A DNA stretch of 7,752 bases from Firmicutes bacterium UBA1065 (lineage in GTDB: Bacteria > Bacillota > Clostridia > Tissierellales > Sedimentibacteraceae). The notes beneath the pieces are model-generated. The model was given only the letters and a program-made list of their open reading frames with translations, was not told the origin of the DNA and searched no databases. Positions 1-4,842 of this stretch are shown piece by piece. The position numbers and the translations under genes were made by a program. The stretch is taken from contig DCDC01000186.1 in the NCBI GenBank assembly GCA_002316225.1, positions 1 to 7,752 on the forward strand, given 5' to 3'. Position 1 is the stretch's first letter. Every line of letters starts with the position of its first letter.

Positions 1-42
1 TGAGCTCATGAGATCCTTCGGGATAAAGCTCCCGGTATGACA
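1..42. repeat. Partial copy of dispersed palindromic repeat, cut by window edge
   Basis: Positions 7-20 (CATGAGATCCTTCG) are identical to 1898-1911 of the full repeat at 1866-1928. Beyond position 20 the better alignment is to the reverse complement of that copy. Both read CATGrGATCCTTCGGG, a short AAGC-containing loop, CCC, then GG-ATGACA, with a few substitutions and small indels. A small hairpin is kept here: CGGGA (19-23) pairs with TCCCG (30-34). The other half of the element lies left of the window. The repeat follows the 3' end of the VOC gene and would be transcribed with it unless transcription stops first. It may be a structured 3' end for that transcript, but there is no T-tract to call it an intrinsic terminator. 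Confidence 0.7.
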
Positions 43-77
43 GGTTTCGTCACTTGCTTAAATATCTCTTTTTATAT

Positions 78-449
78 TTAATTGAAGCGTATTTGCTCGG
101 CAAATTGAATTTTTACCCCGTTGGGGTCCTTTATGATAAAGTATTTTATTGAAGGATTGGGCTCAATTGGACCTCTTACTATATTTATGCCTTTTTCCTT
201 AACAAAGTTTATTTTTTCTTCCAGGGATTCAACCTTAAATCCAAGAGTCACCCTGTTGCCCGCTTCCAATTTCTTTAAATTATCGTTGCATATAAGCTCA
301 ATTTTTGTTTCTCCTTCTCCCAAAAAGGATATTTCCATCCCGGGTCCGGATTGAAATCTCTTAGTTAATTTAAGTCCCACTATTTCTTCATAAAACTTCA
401 ATGACTCATCCATGTCGTTCACAAGGATGGTTGCCCACAAAAATTTCAT
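78..449 (-). CDS. VOC (glyoxalase/bleomycin-resistance fold) family protein, 123 aa
   Basis: This is a small cytosolic protein of the vicinal oxygen chelate superfamily. Two beta-alpha-beta-beta-beta halves are visible: residues 1-55 (TILVNDMDESLKFYEEIVGL, then ETKIELI) and 66-119 (TLGFKVES, KDPNGVKIQFAE). The start at 449 is preferred because GGAGG (455-459) lies 5 nt upstream; the longer frame from 488 has no Shine-Dalgarno and adds 13 atypical residues. Aligned by eye to E. coli GloA, only Glu51 of the four metal ligands is kept; the others are Trp5, Thr68 and Gln115. It is therefore unlikely to be a nickel or zinc glyoxalase I, and may be a binding or metal-free member. Specific function is unknown. 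It is divergent from the SIMPL gene and has no operon partner in view. Confidence 0.88.
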   Translation of the reverse strand: MKFLWATILVNDMDESLKFYEEIVGLKLTKRFQSGPGMEISFLGEGETKIELICNDNLKKLEAGNRVTLGFKVESLEEKINFVKEKGINIVRGPIEPNPSIKYFIIKDPNGVKIQFAEQIRFN

Positions 450-454
450 AGCAT

Positions 455-459
455 CCTCC
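455..459 (-). promoter_or_regulatory. Ribosome binding site fixing the VOC start
   Basis: GGAGG on the minus strand lies 5 nt before the ATG at 449-447. No such motif precedes the in-frame upstream ATG at 488, so this site decides the start. Confidence 0.8.
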
Positions 460-506
460 GATTTTTGTTTACTAATGTATTTTACCATATTAATTAATTT
501 ATTTCA

Positions 507-595
507 TTAGAATTTGATTATATTTTAACGTATAATCCGACATACAAGTCTTGACCGTGACACATATTTCCTTAGATTTCATATCATAATATGAT
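507..595 (+). promoter_or_regulatory. Divergent intergenic region with candidate SIMPL promoter and 6-bp dyad
   Basis: The 178 bp between the VOC and SIMPL starts is AT-rich. On the plus strand a perfect TATAAT (531-536) follows TTAGAA (507-512) by 18 nt. A second candidate is TTGACC (551-556), 16 nt, TAGATT (573-578). A perfect dyad ATCATA-A-TATGAT (583-595) lies downstream of both, where a repressor could act, but it matches no operator I know. On the minus strand TATAAT (522-517) has only a poor -35 (TTGTAT, 19 nt). Neither promoter call is strong. Confidence 0.35.
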
Positions 596-627
596 TCGAT
601 AATTTTAAATTTAAAAGGGGGTCTATT

Positions 628-1248
628 ATGACAAGGTATACACCGGACAACAATGTACATAAAAAAACCATGACCTTGACCGGGCATGGTGAGATGAACG
701 TAAGTCCCGATACGGCAATAATTCATTTGGGAGTTAATACTACGGGAGAGAATCTTTCCCGAATCCAGGCGGAAAACGCAAGAATTAGTCAGTCTGTTAT
801 TCAGACTCTTCAAAGGATGGGGATAACAAATATAAAAACCATCCGGTATACAATTGACAGGGTATTTGAATTTGCGGACGGGAGGCAGATTGACAGGGGA
901 TATTCGGTAAATAACATCTTAGAAATCAGGACCAATAATCTGGATGCGGCAGGCAGCATAATTGATGCTGCTGTAAATGCCGGAGCCAATGTTGTGGACT
1001 TGATAACTTTTGACGTATCAAACAGGGAATACTACTACAGGCAGGCTTTGAACATGGCAATCATGAATGCGATCAAAAAAGCCGAATCAATAGCAGTAAA
1101 CTTAGGACTTTCATCAAGGCCCATGCTTGTAAATATCGTTGAAAATACAGCCATGCCTTTCCCTGTTCAAAGAGAATTTGCAACTACCCCCATAATGCCG
1201 GGCACTCTTAATATTGCAGCTGACGTTACCGTGGATTTCGTGTTCTAA
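628..1248 (+). CDS. SIMPL domain (DUF541) protein without signal peptide, 206 aa
   Basis: The protein matches the SIMPL/DUF541 family (BP26/OMP28-like), whose biochemical role is poorly defined. Residues 15-36 give the family's opening strand (LTGHGEMNVSPDTAIIHLGV). There follow a helix with Q/N-rich spacing, the central IDRVFEFADGRQIDRGYSV segment, and the late helix ALNMAIMNAIKKAESIAVNLGL. The C-terminal strand ends in ADVTVDFVF. Length fits a single domain. Many family members are exported, but this one starts MTRYTPDNNVHKK with no hydrophobic N-terminal segment, so it is probably cytosolic. The start is supported by AGGGGG (616-621), 6 nt before the ATG. Its TAA overlaps the TAG of the convergent downstream gene by 4 bp, leaving no room for an intergenic terminator. 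Confidence 0.88.
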   Translation: MTRYTPDNNVHKKTMTLTGHGEMNVSPDTAIIHLGVNTTGENLSRIQAENARISQSVIQTLQRMGITNIKTIRYTIDRVFEFADGRQIDRGYSVNNILEIRTNNLDAAGSIIDAAVNAGANVVDLITFDVSNREYYYRQALNMAIMNAIKKAESIAVNLGLSSRPMLVNIVENTAMPFPVQREFATTPIMPGTLNIAADVTVDFVF

Positions 1249-1820
1249 GGATTTACCCTTAAGATGTCCTTGACCATTTCAGGGCGGATTTCCCAGATGT
1301 TTGCCTGAATCCTGAATATATCCCACTTATCGATGTCAAAGACCCGAACCCAACTTTCCATCACCCTTTTTCTTTCATCCGGGTAAAAGCGGGCTGTTTT
1401 TTCATCAAGGAAGGAAAAGGAATTCTTGAATCCTTTTCTTTCCAAATCCTTCAAGTATTCTTTCTCGTCCTGCTCATCCTTCGGCACATAGTGGTGGTTC
1501 AGGACATAATCCCATTTCATACCATCAAAATACACGATTTCGGATTTATCCACTTCCAGGACATAGACTATTTCATTTATGGTGGGCCTCAGCATGTATT
1601 CTTCGCTTATGGAGCACCAGATTGGAAATTCCACTCCTTCCGGTCTGGGAACCCTTTTCTCCGCTTCATTTACAAACCATTTATACAAAAAAATAATATG
1701 GTCAGCAATGAGGTCAAATTTCTCCTCCAAATGCTCACGCTTTATTCTTATAACACCCTTTTTTTCCAAATCATCCAGGCTTCTTACATCCTGCCTGGTC
1801 CACAAGGTCACCTTATCCAT
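1245..1820 (-). CDS. DUF3841-like protein of unknown function, 191 aa
   Basis: From memory this fits the DUF3841 family, which has no established function. The parts that agree are the N-terminal TLWTRQ (5-10), the FLYKWFVNEAEKR segment followed by PIWCS (44-70), the EIVYFDGMKWDYVLNHHYVP block (94-113), and the C-terminal ESWVRVFDIDKWD with QANIWEI (155-178). The last two keep the Trp-rich pattern of the family. There is no signal peptide or membrane segment, and it is rich in charged residues, so it should be cytosolic. The start at 1820 has GAGGAG (1826-1831) 5 nt upstream. Its 3' end overlaps the SIMPL gene by 4 bp in convergent orientation. A palindromic repeat lies only 45 bp upstream of the start, and I see no clear -35/-10 pair between them. 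Confidence 0.8.
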   Translation of the reverse strand: MDKVTLWTRQDVRSLDDLEKKGVIRIKREHLEEKFDLIADHIIFLYKWFVNEAEKRVPRPEGVEFPIWCSISEEYMLRPTINEIVYVLEVDKSEIVYFDGMKWDYVLNHHYVPKDEQDEKEYLKDLERKGFKNSFSFLDEKTARFYPDERKRVMESWVRVFDIDKWDIFRIQANIWEIRPEMVKDILRVNP

Positions 1821-1865
1821 AAAAACTCCTCATAAGATATTTGTCAATTCTATGAACAGCATTTT

Positions 1866-1928
1866 TGTCATCCTGAGGGCTTCAGCCCGAAGGATCCCAT
1901 GAGATCCTTCGCTTCGCTCAGGATGACA
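1866..1928. repeat. Complete 63-bp palindromic repeat element
   Basis: The outer arms are TGTCATCCTGAG (1866-1877) and its exact complement CTCAGGATGACA (1917-1928). The inner arms are CGAAGGATC (1888-1896) and GATCCTTCG (1903-1911), with loop CCATGA. Between the 5' outer and inner arms sits a second small hairpin, GGGCT-TC-AGCCC (1877-1888); the opposite side has only CTTCG. The whole can fold as a cruciform or RNA hairpin. There is no coding sequence. It resembles the short palindromic intergenic repeats scattered in many bacterial genomes, and a partial copy occurs at 1-42. It lies between the hsp20 terminator and the DUF3841 start. Confidence 0.85.
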
Positions 1929-1983
1929 AGGGGTATTCGCATCGCTCAGGATGACAAGGGGTATTCGCATCGCTCAGAATGAC
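1915..1983. repeat. 28-bp tandem repeat made of half-copies of the palindromic element
   Basis: The unit CGCTCAGGATGACA followed by AGGGGTATTCGCAT occurs at 1915-1942 and again, identical, at 1943-1970. A third partial unit (1971-1983) has one G-to-A change (CGCTCAGAATGAC). Read on the minus strand, each unit begins GTCAtyCTGAGCGAwGCGAA, which is the left arm of the palindromic repeat. The array is thus two extra left arms next to one full element. The first unit overlaps the palindrome at 1915-1928. Replication slippage on arm sequences is a likely origin. Confidence 0.85.
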
Positions 1984-1998
1984 TGCATCAAAGTCATT
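1978..1998. repeat. 7-bp inverted repeat closing the repeat array
   Basis: AATGACT (1978-1984) is the exact complement of AGTCATT (1992-1998), separated by 7 nt. It overlaps the last partial tandem unit and may be a remnant of another outer-arm pair of the same element. Confidence 0.5.
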
Positions 1999-2020
1999 AT
2001 ATCAAATTATTTTTATAAAT

Positions 2021-2052
2021 AAAAGCATGGGGTTTGTTTTTATGCCCCATGC
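2021..2052 (-). terminator. Intrinsic terminator of hsp20
   Basis: Reading the minus strand, GCATGGGG (2052-2045) pairs perfectly with CCCCATGC (2032-2025) across a 12-nt A-rich loop. TTTT (2024-2021) and further T/A-rich sequence follow. It begins 11 bp after the hsp20 stop codon, so it should end the heat-shock transcript. Confidence 0.85.
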
Positions 2053-2063
2053 CGTGAATTTTA

Positions 2064-2519
2064 TCATTCAATATCAATTTTGACAGATTTGTTTGGTTTG
2101 TTTTCTTTGGGAACTTTTATGCTCAAAACTCCGTTTTCAAGCTTTGCTTTAATGCCGGTTGACTTGGCGTCATCTAAGTATAAGCTCCTGCTCATTGAGC
2201 TGAAACGTCTTTCTCTATGAACGTAATTCTTCTTTTCTTCCTTGATGTTTTCTTCTCTCTGGACCGAAATGGTCATTCTTCCTTCGTTCATAACGATATT
2301 GATTTCTTCCCTTTCAACTCCGGGAAGTTCAGCTTCAATTAAGTACTCGCTTTCATTTTCCTGAACGTCGACTTTAAAGGTATCCCTGGGGAAAAACCTC
2401 CTTGACAGCCAGCCGTCGTTAAAGAAGTCATCCATCATGTTGTAAAAATCGCTAAAGTCCCCAAAACCTCGATCGACCAAACCTCTGTTCCTTCTGTTGT
2501 AAGGAATTAATCCTGCCAT
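2064..2519 (-). CDS. hsp20: Hsp20/alpha-crystallin small heat shock protein, 151 aa
   Basis: This is an ATP-independent holdase chaperone that binds unfolding proteins in the cytosol and forms oligomers. The N-terminal arm (1-46) is rich in Phe, Asp and Arg. The alpha-crystallin domain runs from about 47 (TFKVDVQENESEYLIEAELPGV) to 138, with the signature AKLENGVLSIKVPK (125-138). The tail carries the oligomer-linking I/V-x-I motif (VKI 146-148, IDI 148-150). Length is normal for clostridial Hsp18-type proteins. The start at 2519 is chosen because AAGGAG (2529-2534) lies 9 nt upstream and MAGLIPYNRRN resembles known family N-termini. An ATG at 2540 lacks a ribosome site. Control is by CIRCE (2553-2579), hence presumably by HrcA. 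The gene appears to be transcribed alone. Confidence 0.95.
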   Translation of the reverse strand: MAGLIPYNRRNRGLVDRGFGDFSDFYNMMDDFFNDGWLSRRFFPRDTFKVDVQENESEYLIEAELPGVEREEINIVMNEGRMTISVQREENIKEEKKNYVHRERRFSSMSRSLYLDDAKSTGIKAKLENGVLSIKVPKENKPNKSVKIDIE

Positions 2520-2528
2520 ATACCAACA

Positions 2529-2534
2529 CTCCTT
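2529..2534 (-). promoter_or_regulatory. Ribosome binding site fixing the hsp20 start
   Basis: AAGGAG on the minus strand lies 9 nt before the ATG at 2519. It falls inside the 7-codon extension that an upstream start at 2540 would add, which argues against that longer start. Confidence 0.75.
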
Positions 2535-2549
2535 TTTCATTGATTGTTT

Positions 2550-2582
2550 TTGTTAGCACTCAACTTAGTTGAGTGCTAACAA
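2550..2582 (-). promoter_or_regulatory. CIRCE operator (HrcA binding site) upstream of hsp20
   Basis: TTAGCACTC (2553-2561), 9 nt, GAGTGCTAA (2571-2579) is a perfect match to the CIRCE consensus bound by the heat-shock repressor HrcA. The symmetry extends further: TTGTTAGCACTCAAC (2550-2564), TTA, then GTTGAGTGCTAACAA (2568-2582), giving 15-bp perfect arms. It lies just downstream of the predicted -10 (2596-2591), so it should be at the very start of the transcript, as is typical for CIRCE. HrcA itself is not encoded in this window. Confidence 0.97.
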
Positions 2583-2590
2583 CCATATAT

Positions 2591-2643
2591 AGATTAACAC
2601 ACTTTTATAAATTCGTCAAGGACTTTTAGAAAAAAATTTTTTT
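2591..2643 (-). promoter_or_regulatory. hsp20 promoter with UP element and extended -10
   Basis: On the minus strand the order is an A7T7-containing stretch (2643-2630), CT, AAAA, then -35 TTGACG (2619-2614), 17 nt, and -10 TAATCT (2596-2591). The -10 is preceded by TGT, an extended -10 TGn motif. The segment 2642-2621 fits the published E. coli UP-element consensus (nnAAAWWTWTTTTnnnAAAnnn) at every fixed position, with 1 nt before the -35. The -10 itself matches consensus at only 3 of 6 positions. The promoter should be vegetative and strong, held off by HrcA at the adjacent CIRCE. Confidence 0.65.
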
Positions 2644-2709
2644 ATTTTTTCTTTCTAATTGATATGCAGAAATAAAATACCTTACTATTCGTTGGACAAA
2701 CTTTAATTT

Positions 2710-3618
2710 TTAGATGGGGTTTTCGCGGCGGGCACTTGAGGATTGTTCTTTTGCGGTAATTATATTTTCTGCGACCAGGCACATGATTATTATTGCAGCT
2801 CCTAAAACTCCTATACTGCTGAGCTTTTCTTTTAAGATAAAATAAGAAATAACGGCCGTCAGGATGGGCTGGGTGCATTGAAGCATTGACACTGCAGAAG
2901 CGGATATGTTTTTAAGAGCTGAATTTTGGAGCATATAGGCAATGTTTGTACAGAAGATTGCAAGGTATAAAATCACCAGCCAGGCAGGAAGGGACACCCG
3001 GCTTAAAACTTCAGTGCTTTCAAAGATAAGGGCGCATGGCAGACTTATCAGGGCTGTTATACCTGCCTGGACCGCCGATACGGTCACGGGATTTAGCTGC
3101 TTTAAGGATTCTTCCCCAAAAACAAGGGCTCCTGCTATGGATATGGCTGTTATCAGGGCGGTGACCTCCCCTTTTCCGAAAACAAAGCTGGTCCCGTCAA
3201 AGCAGAGAAAATATAATCCCATAACCACTAAGATTTGTATGGGTACGTGTATAAATCTGTATTTAACCTTGTATATCAAAAAGGCCAGGATAGGGGCAAA
3301 AATTACGGGCAGGCTCATTAAGAATCCCACATTTGTGGATGAAGTCCAGTTTAATGCCAGGTTGCAGGTAATATAAGCTGTTGCCATGCATATACCAGCA
3401 GGCAAATAAACCTTAGGTCCAACAGATTTTAAAGATACAATTATCCCCTTGCCGAAAAACAGGATAAAGACCAAAAATGCCGTTGTAAACCTGACTGCAA
3501 GACTCCAAAAAGGAGTGATGGTCTCAAAGGCAATTTTAGTCAAGGGGTTGCCAAAGCCGTAAATCAGGCTTTGGAGCAAGATAAAAGCCATATATTTATA
3601 TTTCTTCGTCTTTTCCAT
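2710..3618 (-). CDS. EamA/DMT-superfamily permease, 302 aa
   Basis: This is an inner-membrane transporter of the drug/metabolite (10-TM) family; such proteins usually export amino acids, metabolites or drugs. Two EamA repeats are visible. Repeat 1 is about residues 10-140, starting LLQSLIYGFGNPLTKIAFETITPF with the TSSTNVGFLMSLPVIFAPILAFLI block at 92-115. Repeat 2 is about 150-288, with the family ending PILTAVISYFILKEKLS (251-267) and a last TM at 268-285. The tail (288-302) is polar and positive inside. The start at 3618 gives the standard N-terminus, with a modest AAGGCAGG upstream. It is divergent from a LysR regulator, which probably controls it. I see no strong terminator before hsp20, so readthrough is possible. 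The substrate cannot be inferred. Confidence 0.92.
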   Translation of the reverse strand: MEKTKKYKYMAFILLQSLIYGFGNPLTKIAFETITPFWSLAVRFTTAFLVFILFFGKGIIVSLKSVGPKVYLPAGICMATAYITCNLALNWTSSTNVGFLMSLPVIFAPILAFLIYKVKYRFIHVPIQILVVMGLYFLCFDGTSFVFGKGEVTALITAISIAGALVFGEESLKQLNPVTVSAVQAGITALISLPCALIFESTEVLSRVSLPAWLVILYLAIFCTNIAYMLQNSALKNISASAVSMLQCTQPILTAVISYFILKEKLSSIGVLGAAIIIMCLVAENIITAKEQSSSARRENPI

Positions 3619-3672
3619 GGCAAACCTGCCTTCATGGCATAAAAGTGAAGATGATATGAAAACATTTTCTAT

Positions 3673-3701
3673 ATTATATAATGAAATTTCAAATTATTCA
3701 A
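3673..3701 (-). promoter_or_regulatory. Promoter of the EamA permease gene
   Basis: On the minus strand TTGAAT (3701-3696), a 17-nt spacer, and a perfect TATAAT (3678-3673) form a good vegetative promoter. Transcription would start near 3666, giving a leader of roughly 47 nt. Confidence 0.65.
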
Positions 3702-3718
3702 TAATCAGCCGGCCTTAT
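3701..3718. promoter_or_regulatory. Candidate LysR-type operator dyad between divergent promoters
   Basis: ATAA (3701-3704), 10 nt, TTAT (3715-3718) encloses the only GC-rich spot of the intergenic region, the palindrome GCCGGC (3708-3713). It also holds a T-N11-A pattern (3705-3717) typical of LysR boxes. It lies between the eamA -35 and the lysR -35, the usual place for an autoregulatory site. Short dyads are common in AT-rich DNA, so this is only a suggestion. Confidence 0.3.
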
Positions 3719-3719
3719 A

Positions 3720-3748
3720 TTGTCAAAATATGCTATTATAAGTATAAA
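3720..3748 (+). promoter_or_regulatory. Likely promoter of the LysR-type regulator gene
   Basis: TTGTCA (3720-3725), 17 nt, TATAAA (3743-3748) matches consensus at 5 of 6 positions in each box. It would give a leader of about 100 nt. A second possibility is TTTAAA (3754-3759), 17 nt, TATAAT (3777-3782). A further TATAAT (3791-3796) has no good -35. Confidence 0.55.
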
Positions 3749-3844
3749 AATTTTTTAAAAAATAATAGAGACTTTCTATAATAATTCTGCTATAATAGAT
3801 ATACATAATTTTTACCTTGACTTGATAACACCTGACTTATTAAC

Positions 3845-3851
3845 GGGGAGG
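3845..3851 (+). promoter_or_regulatory. Ribosome binding site fixing the LysR-regulator start
   Basis: GGGGAGG lies 6 nt before the ATG at 3858. An in-frame TTG at 3822 has no such site and would add 12 residues before the conserved LysR N-terminus. Confidence 0.85.
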
Positions 3852-3857
3852 ATAAAG

Positions 3858-4733
3858 ATGACCCTGCAACAACTGCATTATTTTCGTGTATTAGCTAAAG
3901 TACAGCATTATACAAAAGCCGCCGAAATACTCCTTATTGCTCAACCAAGCTTAAGTTATGCAATCTCCCAGCTGGAAAAAGAATTGAACACACAGTTGTT
4001 TGAAAGAAACGGGAGAACGGTAAAATTAAGCTTCGCCGGAGAGCGATTCCTTGAATATGTGGAAAAAGCACTTAATGCTTTGGATGAAGGTACCATGATG
4101 CTGAAAACCTTGGCTGATCCTTCAAAAAGCGAAGTATCCTTAGGGTATATTTACAGCGTAAGTTATAAATTTATCCCCGAAATGATTAAAAAGTTTTATG
4201 AAGATGACGCTAACAAATCAATAAAGTTTTCCCTTGTTCAGAATTTGAATGAACATCTCTTGAGAGACTTAAAGTCCAACAAAATTGATTTAGCCATCTG
4301 CCCGAAACCTGAAAAAGGATTCAAATATAAGAAAATATTCAATCAGCCCCTTTATCTTGTCGTTCCGAAGAAGCATCGCTTTTCTCAAAGGAAATGTGTC
4401 AGTATTTCGGACATAATCGATGAACCCTTCATTGCTCTGAATAAAAGCTCTTCACTAAGAGATGCAGTGGATGATATATTTGCAAAGTCTAATTTTACAC
4501 CTAATATTGTTTTTGAGGCAGAAGAATGCAATGCGGTAATTTCCTTTGTTTCACTTAATTTCGGTATTTCTATAGTTCCTGAAATTCCTTCCATGTACAA
4601 GCATGTTAATACAGTAAGAATATGTGATATGCCTTTACAAAGAGAAATCTACCTGTGTTGGAGCGATGACAAGTATTTGTCACCTGCCGCAATAAAAACA
4701 AGAGATTTTATTATTAATAATTTCACTGCTTAA
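3858..4733 (+). CDS. LysR-family transcriptional regulator, 291 aa
   Basis: This is a DNA-binding regulator that normally acts as a tetramer and responds to a small-molecule inducer. The N-terminal winged helix-turn-helix covers residues 1-60: MTLQQLHYFRVLAKVQHYTKAAEI leads into the recognition helix region AQPSLSYAISQLEKEL, then LFERNGRTVKLSFAG. A linker helix (61-88) follows. The effector-binding domain runs from about 90 to 291, with VSLGYIYSV at its start, IDLAICPKP near 143-151 and FVSLNFGISIVPE near 229-241. Length is standard. It is divergent from the EamA permease, which is its most likely target together with its own gene. It is convergent with the TRAP operon, so control of that operon is less likely. 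The inducer is unknown. Confidence 0.94.
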   Translation: MTLQQLHYFRVLAKVQHYTKAAEILLIAQPSLSYAISQLEKELNTQLFERNGRTVKLSFAGERFLEYVEKALNALDEGTMMLKTLADPSKSEVSLGYIYSVSYKFIPEMIKKFYEDDANKSIKFSLVQNLNEHLLRDLKSNKIDLAICPKPEKGFKYKKIFNQPLYLVVPKKHRFSQRKCVSISDIIDEPFIALNKSSSLRDAVDDIFAKSNFTPNIVFEAEECNAVISFVSLNFGISIVPEIPSMYKHVNTVRICDMPLQREIYLCWSDDKYLSPAAIKTRDFIINNFTA

Positions 4734-4775
4734 ATTAACTGATAAATCTTATTTAGAAGAAAAGTTCATATAAGG

Positions 4776-4810
4776 GACTAAAACCGCCGGTATATCCAGC
4801 GGTTTTAGTC
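4776..4810. terminator. Shared bidirectional hairpin between lysR-type gene and dctP
   Basis: GACTAAAACCGC (4776-4787) pairs perfectly with GCGGTTTTAGTC (4799-4810). Two more G-C pairs (4789-4790 with 4796-4797) are possible inside the 11-nt loop. On the plus strand TATCTTTGAGTTTAATTA and a run of T follow; on the minus strand CCCTTATAT follows. Neither T-tract is ideal, but the position between two convergent genes fits a terminator used from both sides. Confidence 0.75.
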
Positions 4811-4842
4811 TATCTTTGAGTTTAATTATTTTTTATGATAAT

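Noticed and set aside
78..488. Longer VOC protein starting at 488
   Set aside because: The ATG at 449 has GGAGG at 5 nt and gives the normal family N-terminus; the extension has neither.
499..813. Open frame of 104 aa on the minus strand overlapping the SIMPL gene start
   Set aside because: It has no ribosome site, shows no recognisable family pattern, and lies antisense to a well-supported gene and its promoter region.
1491..1902. Plus-strand open frames overlapping the DUF3841 gene and repeat
   Set aside because: They are antisense to a gene with a strong ribosome site and conserved blocks; their own starts lack such sites.
1915..1983. CRISPR-like 28-bp direct repeats
   Set aside because: The units are directly adjacent with no spacers, only two full copies exist, and they derive from the arm of a palindromic repeat. 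No cas gene is present.
2642..3376. Open frames at 2642-2878 (minus) and 2942-3376 (plus) inside the EamA gene
   Set aside because: Both are other-frame readings of a clear 10-TM permease, with biased composition and no ribosome site.
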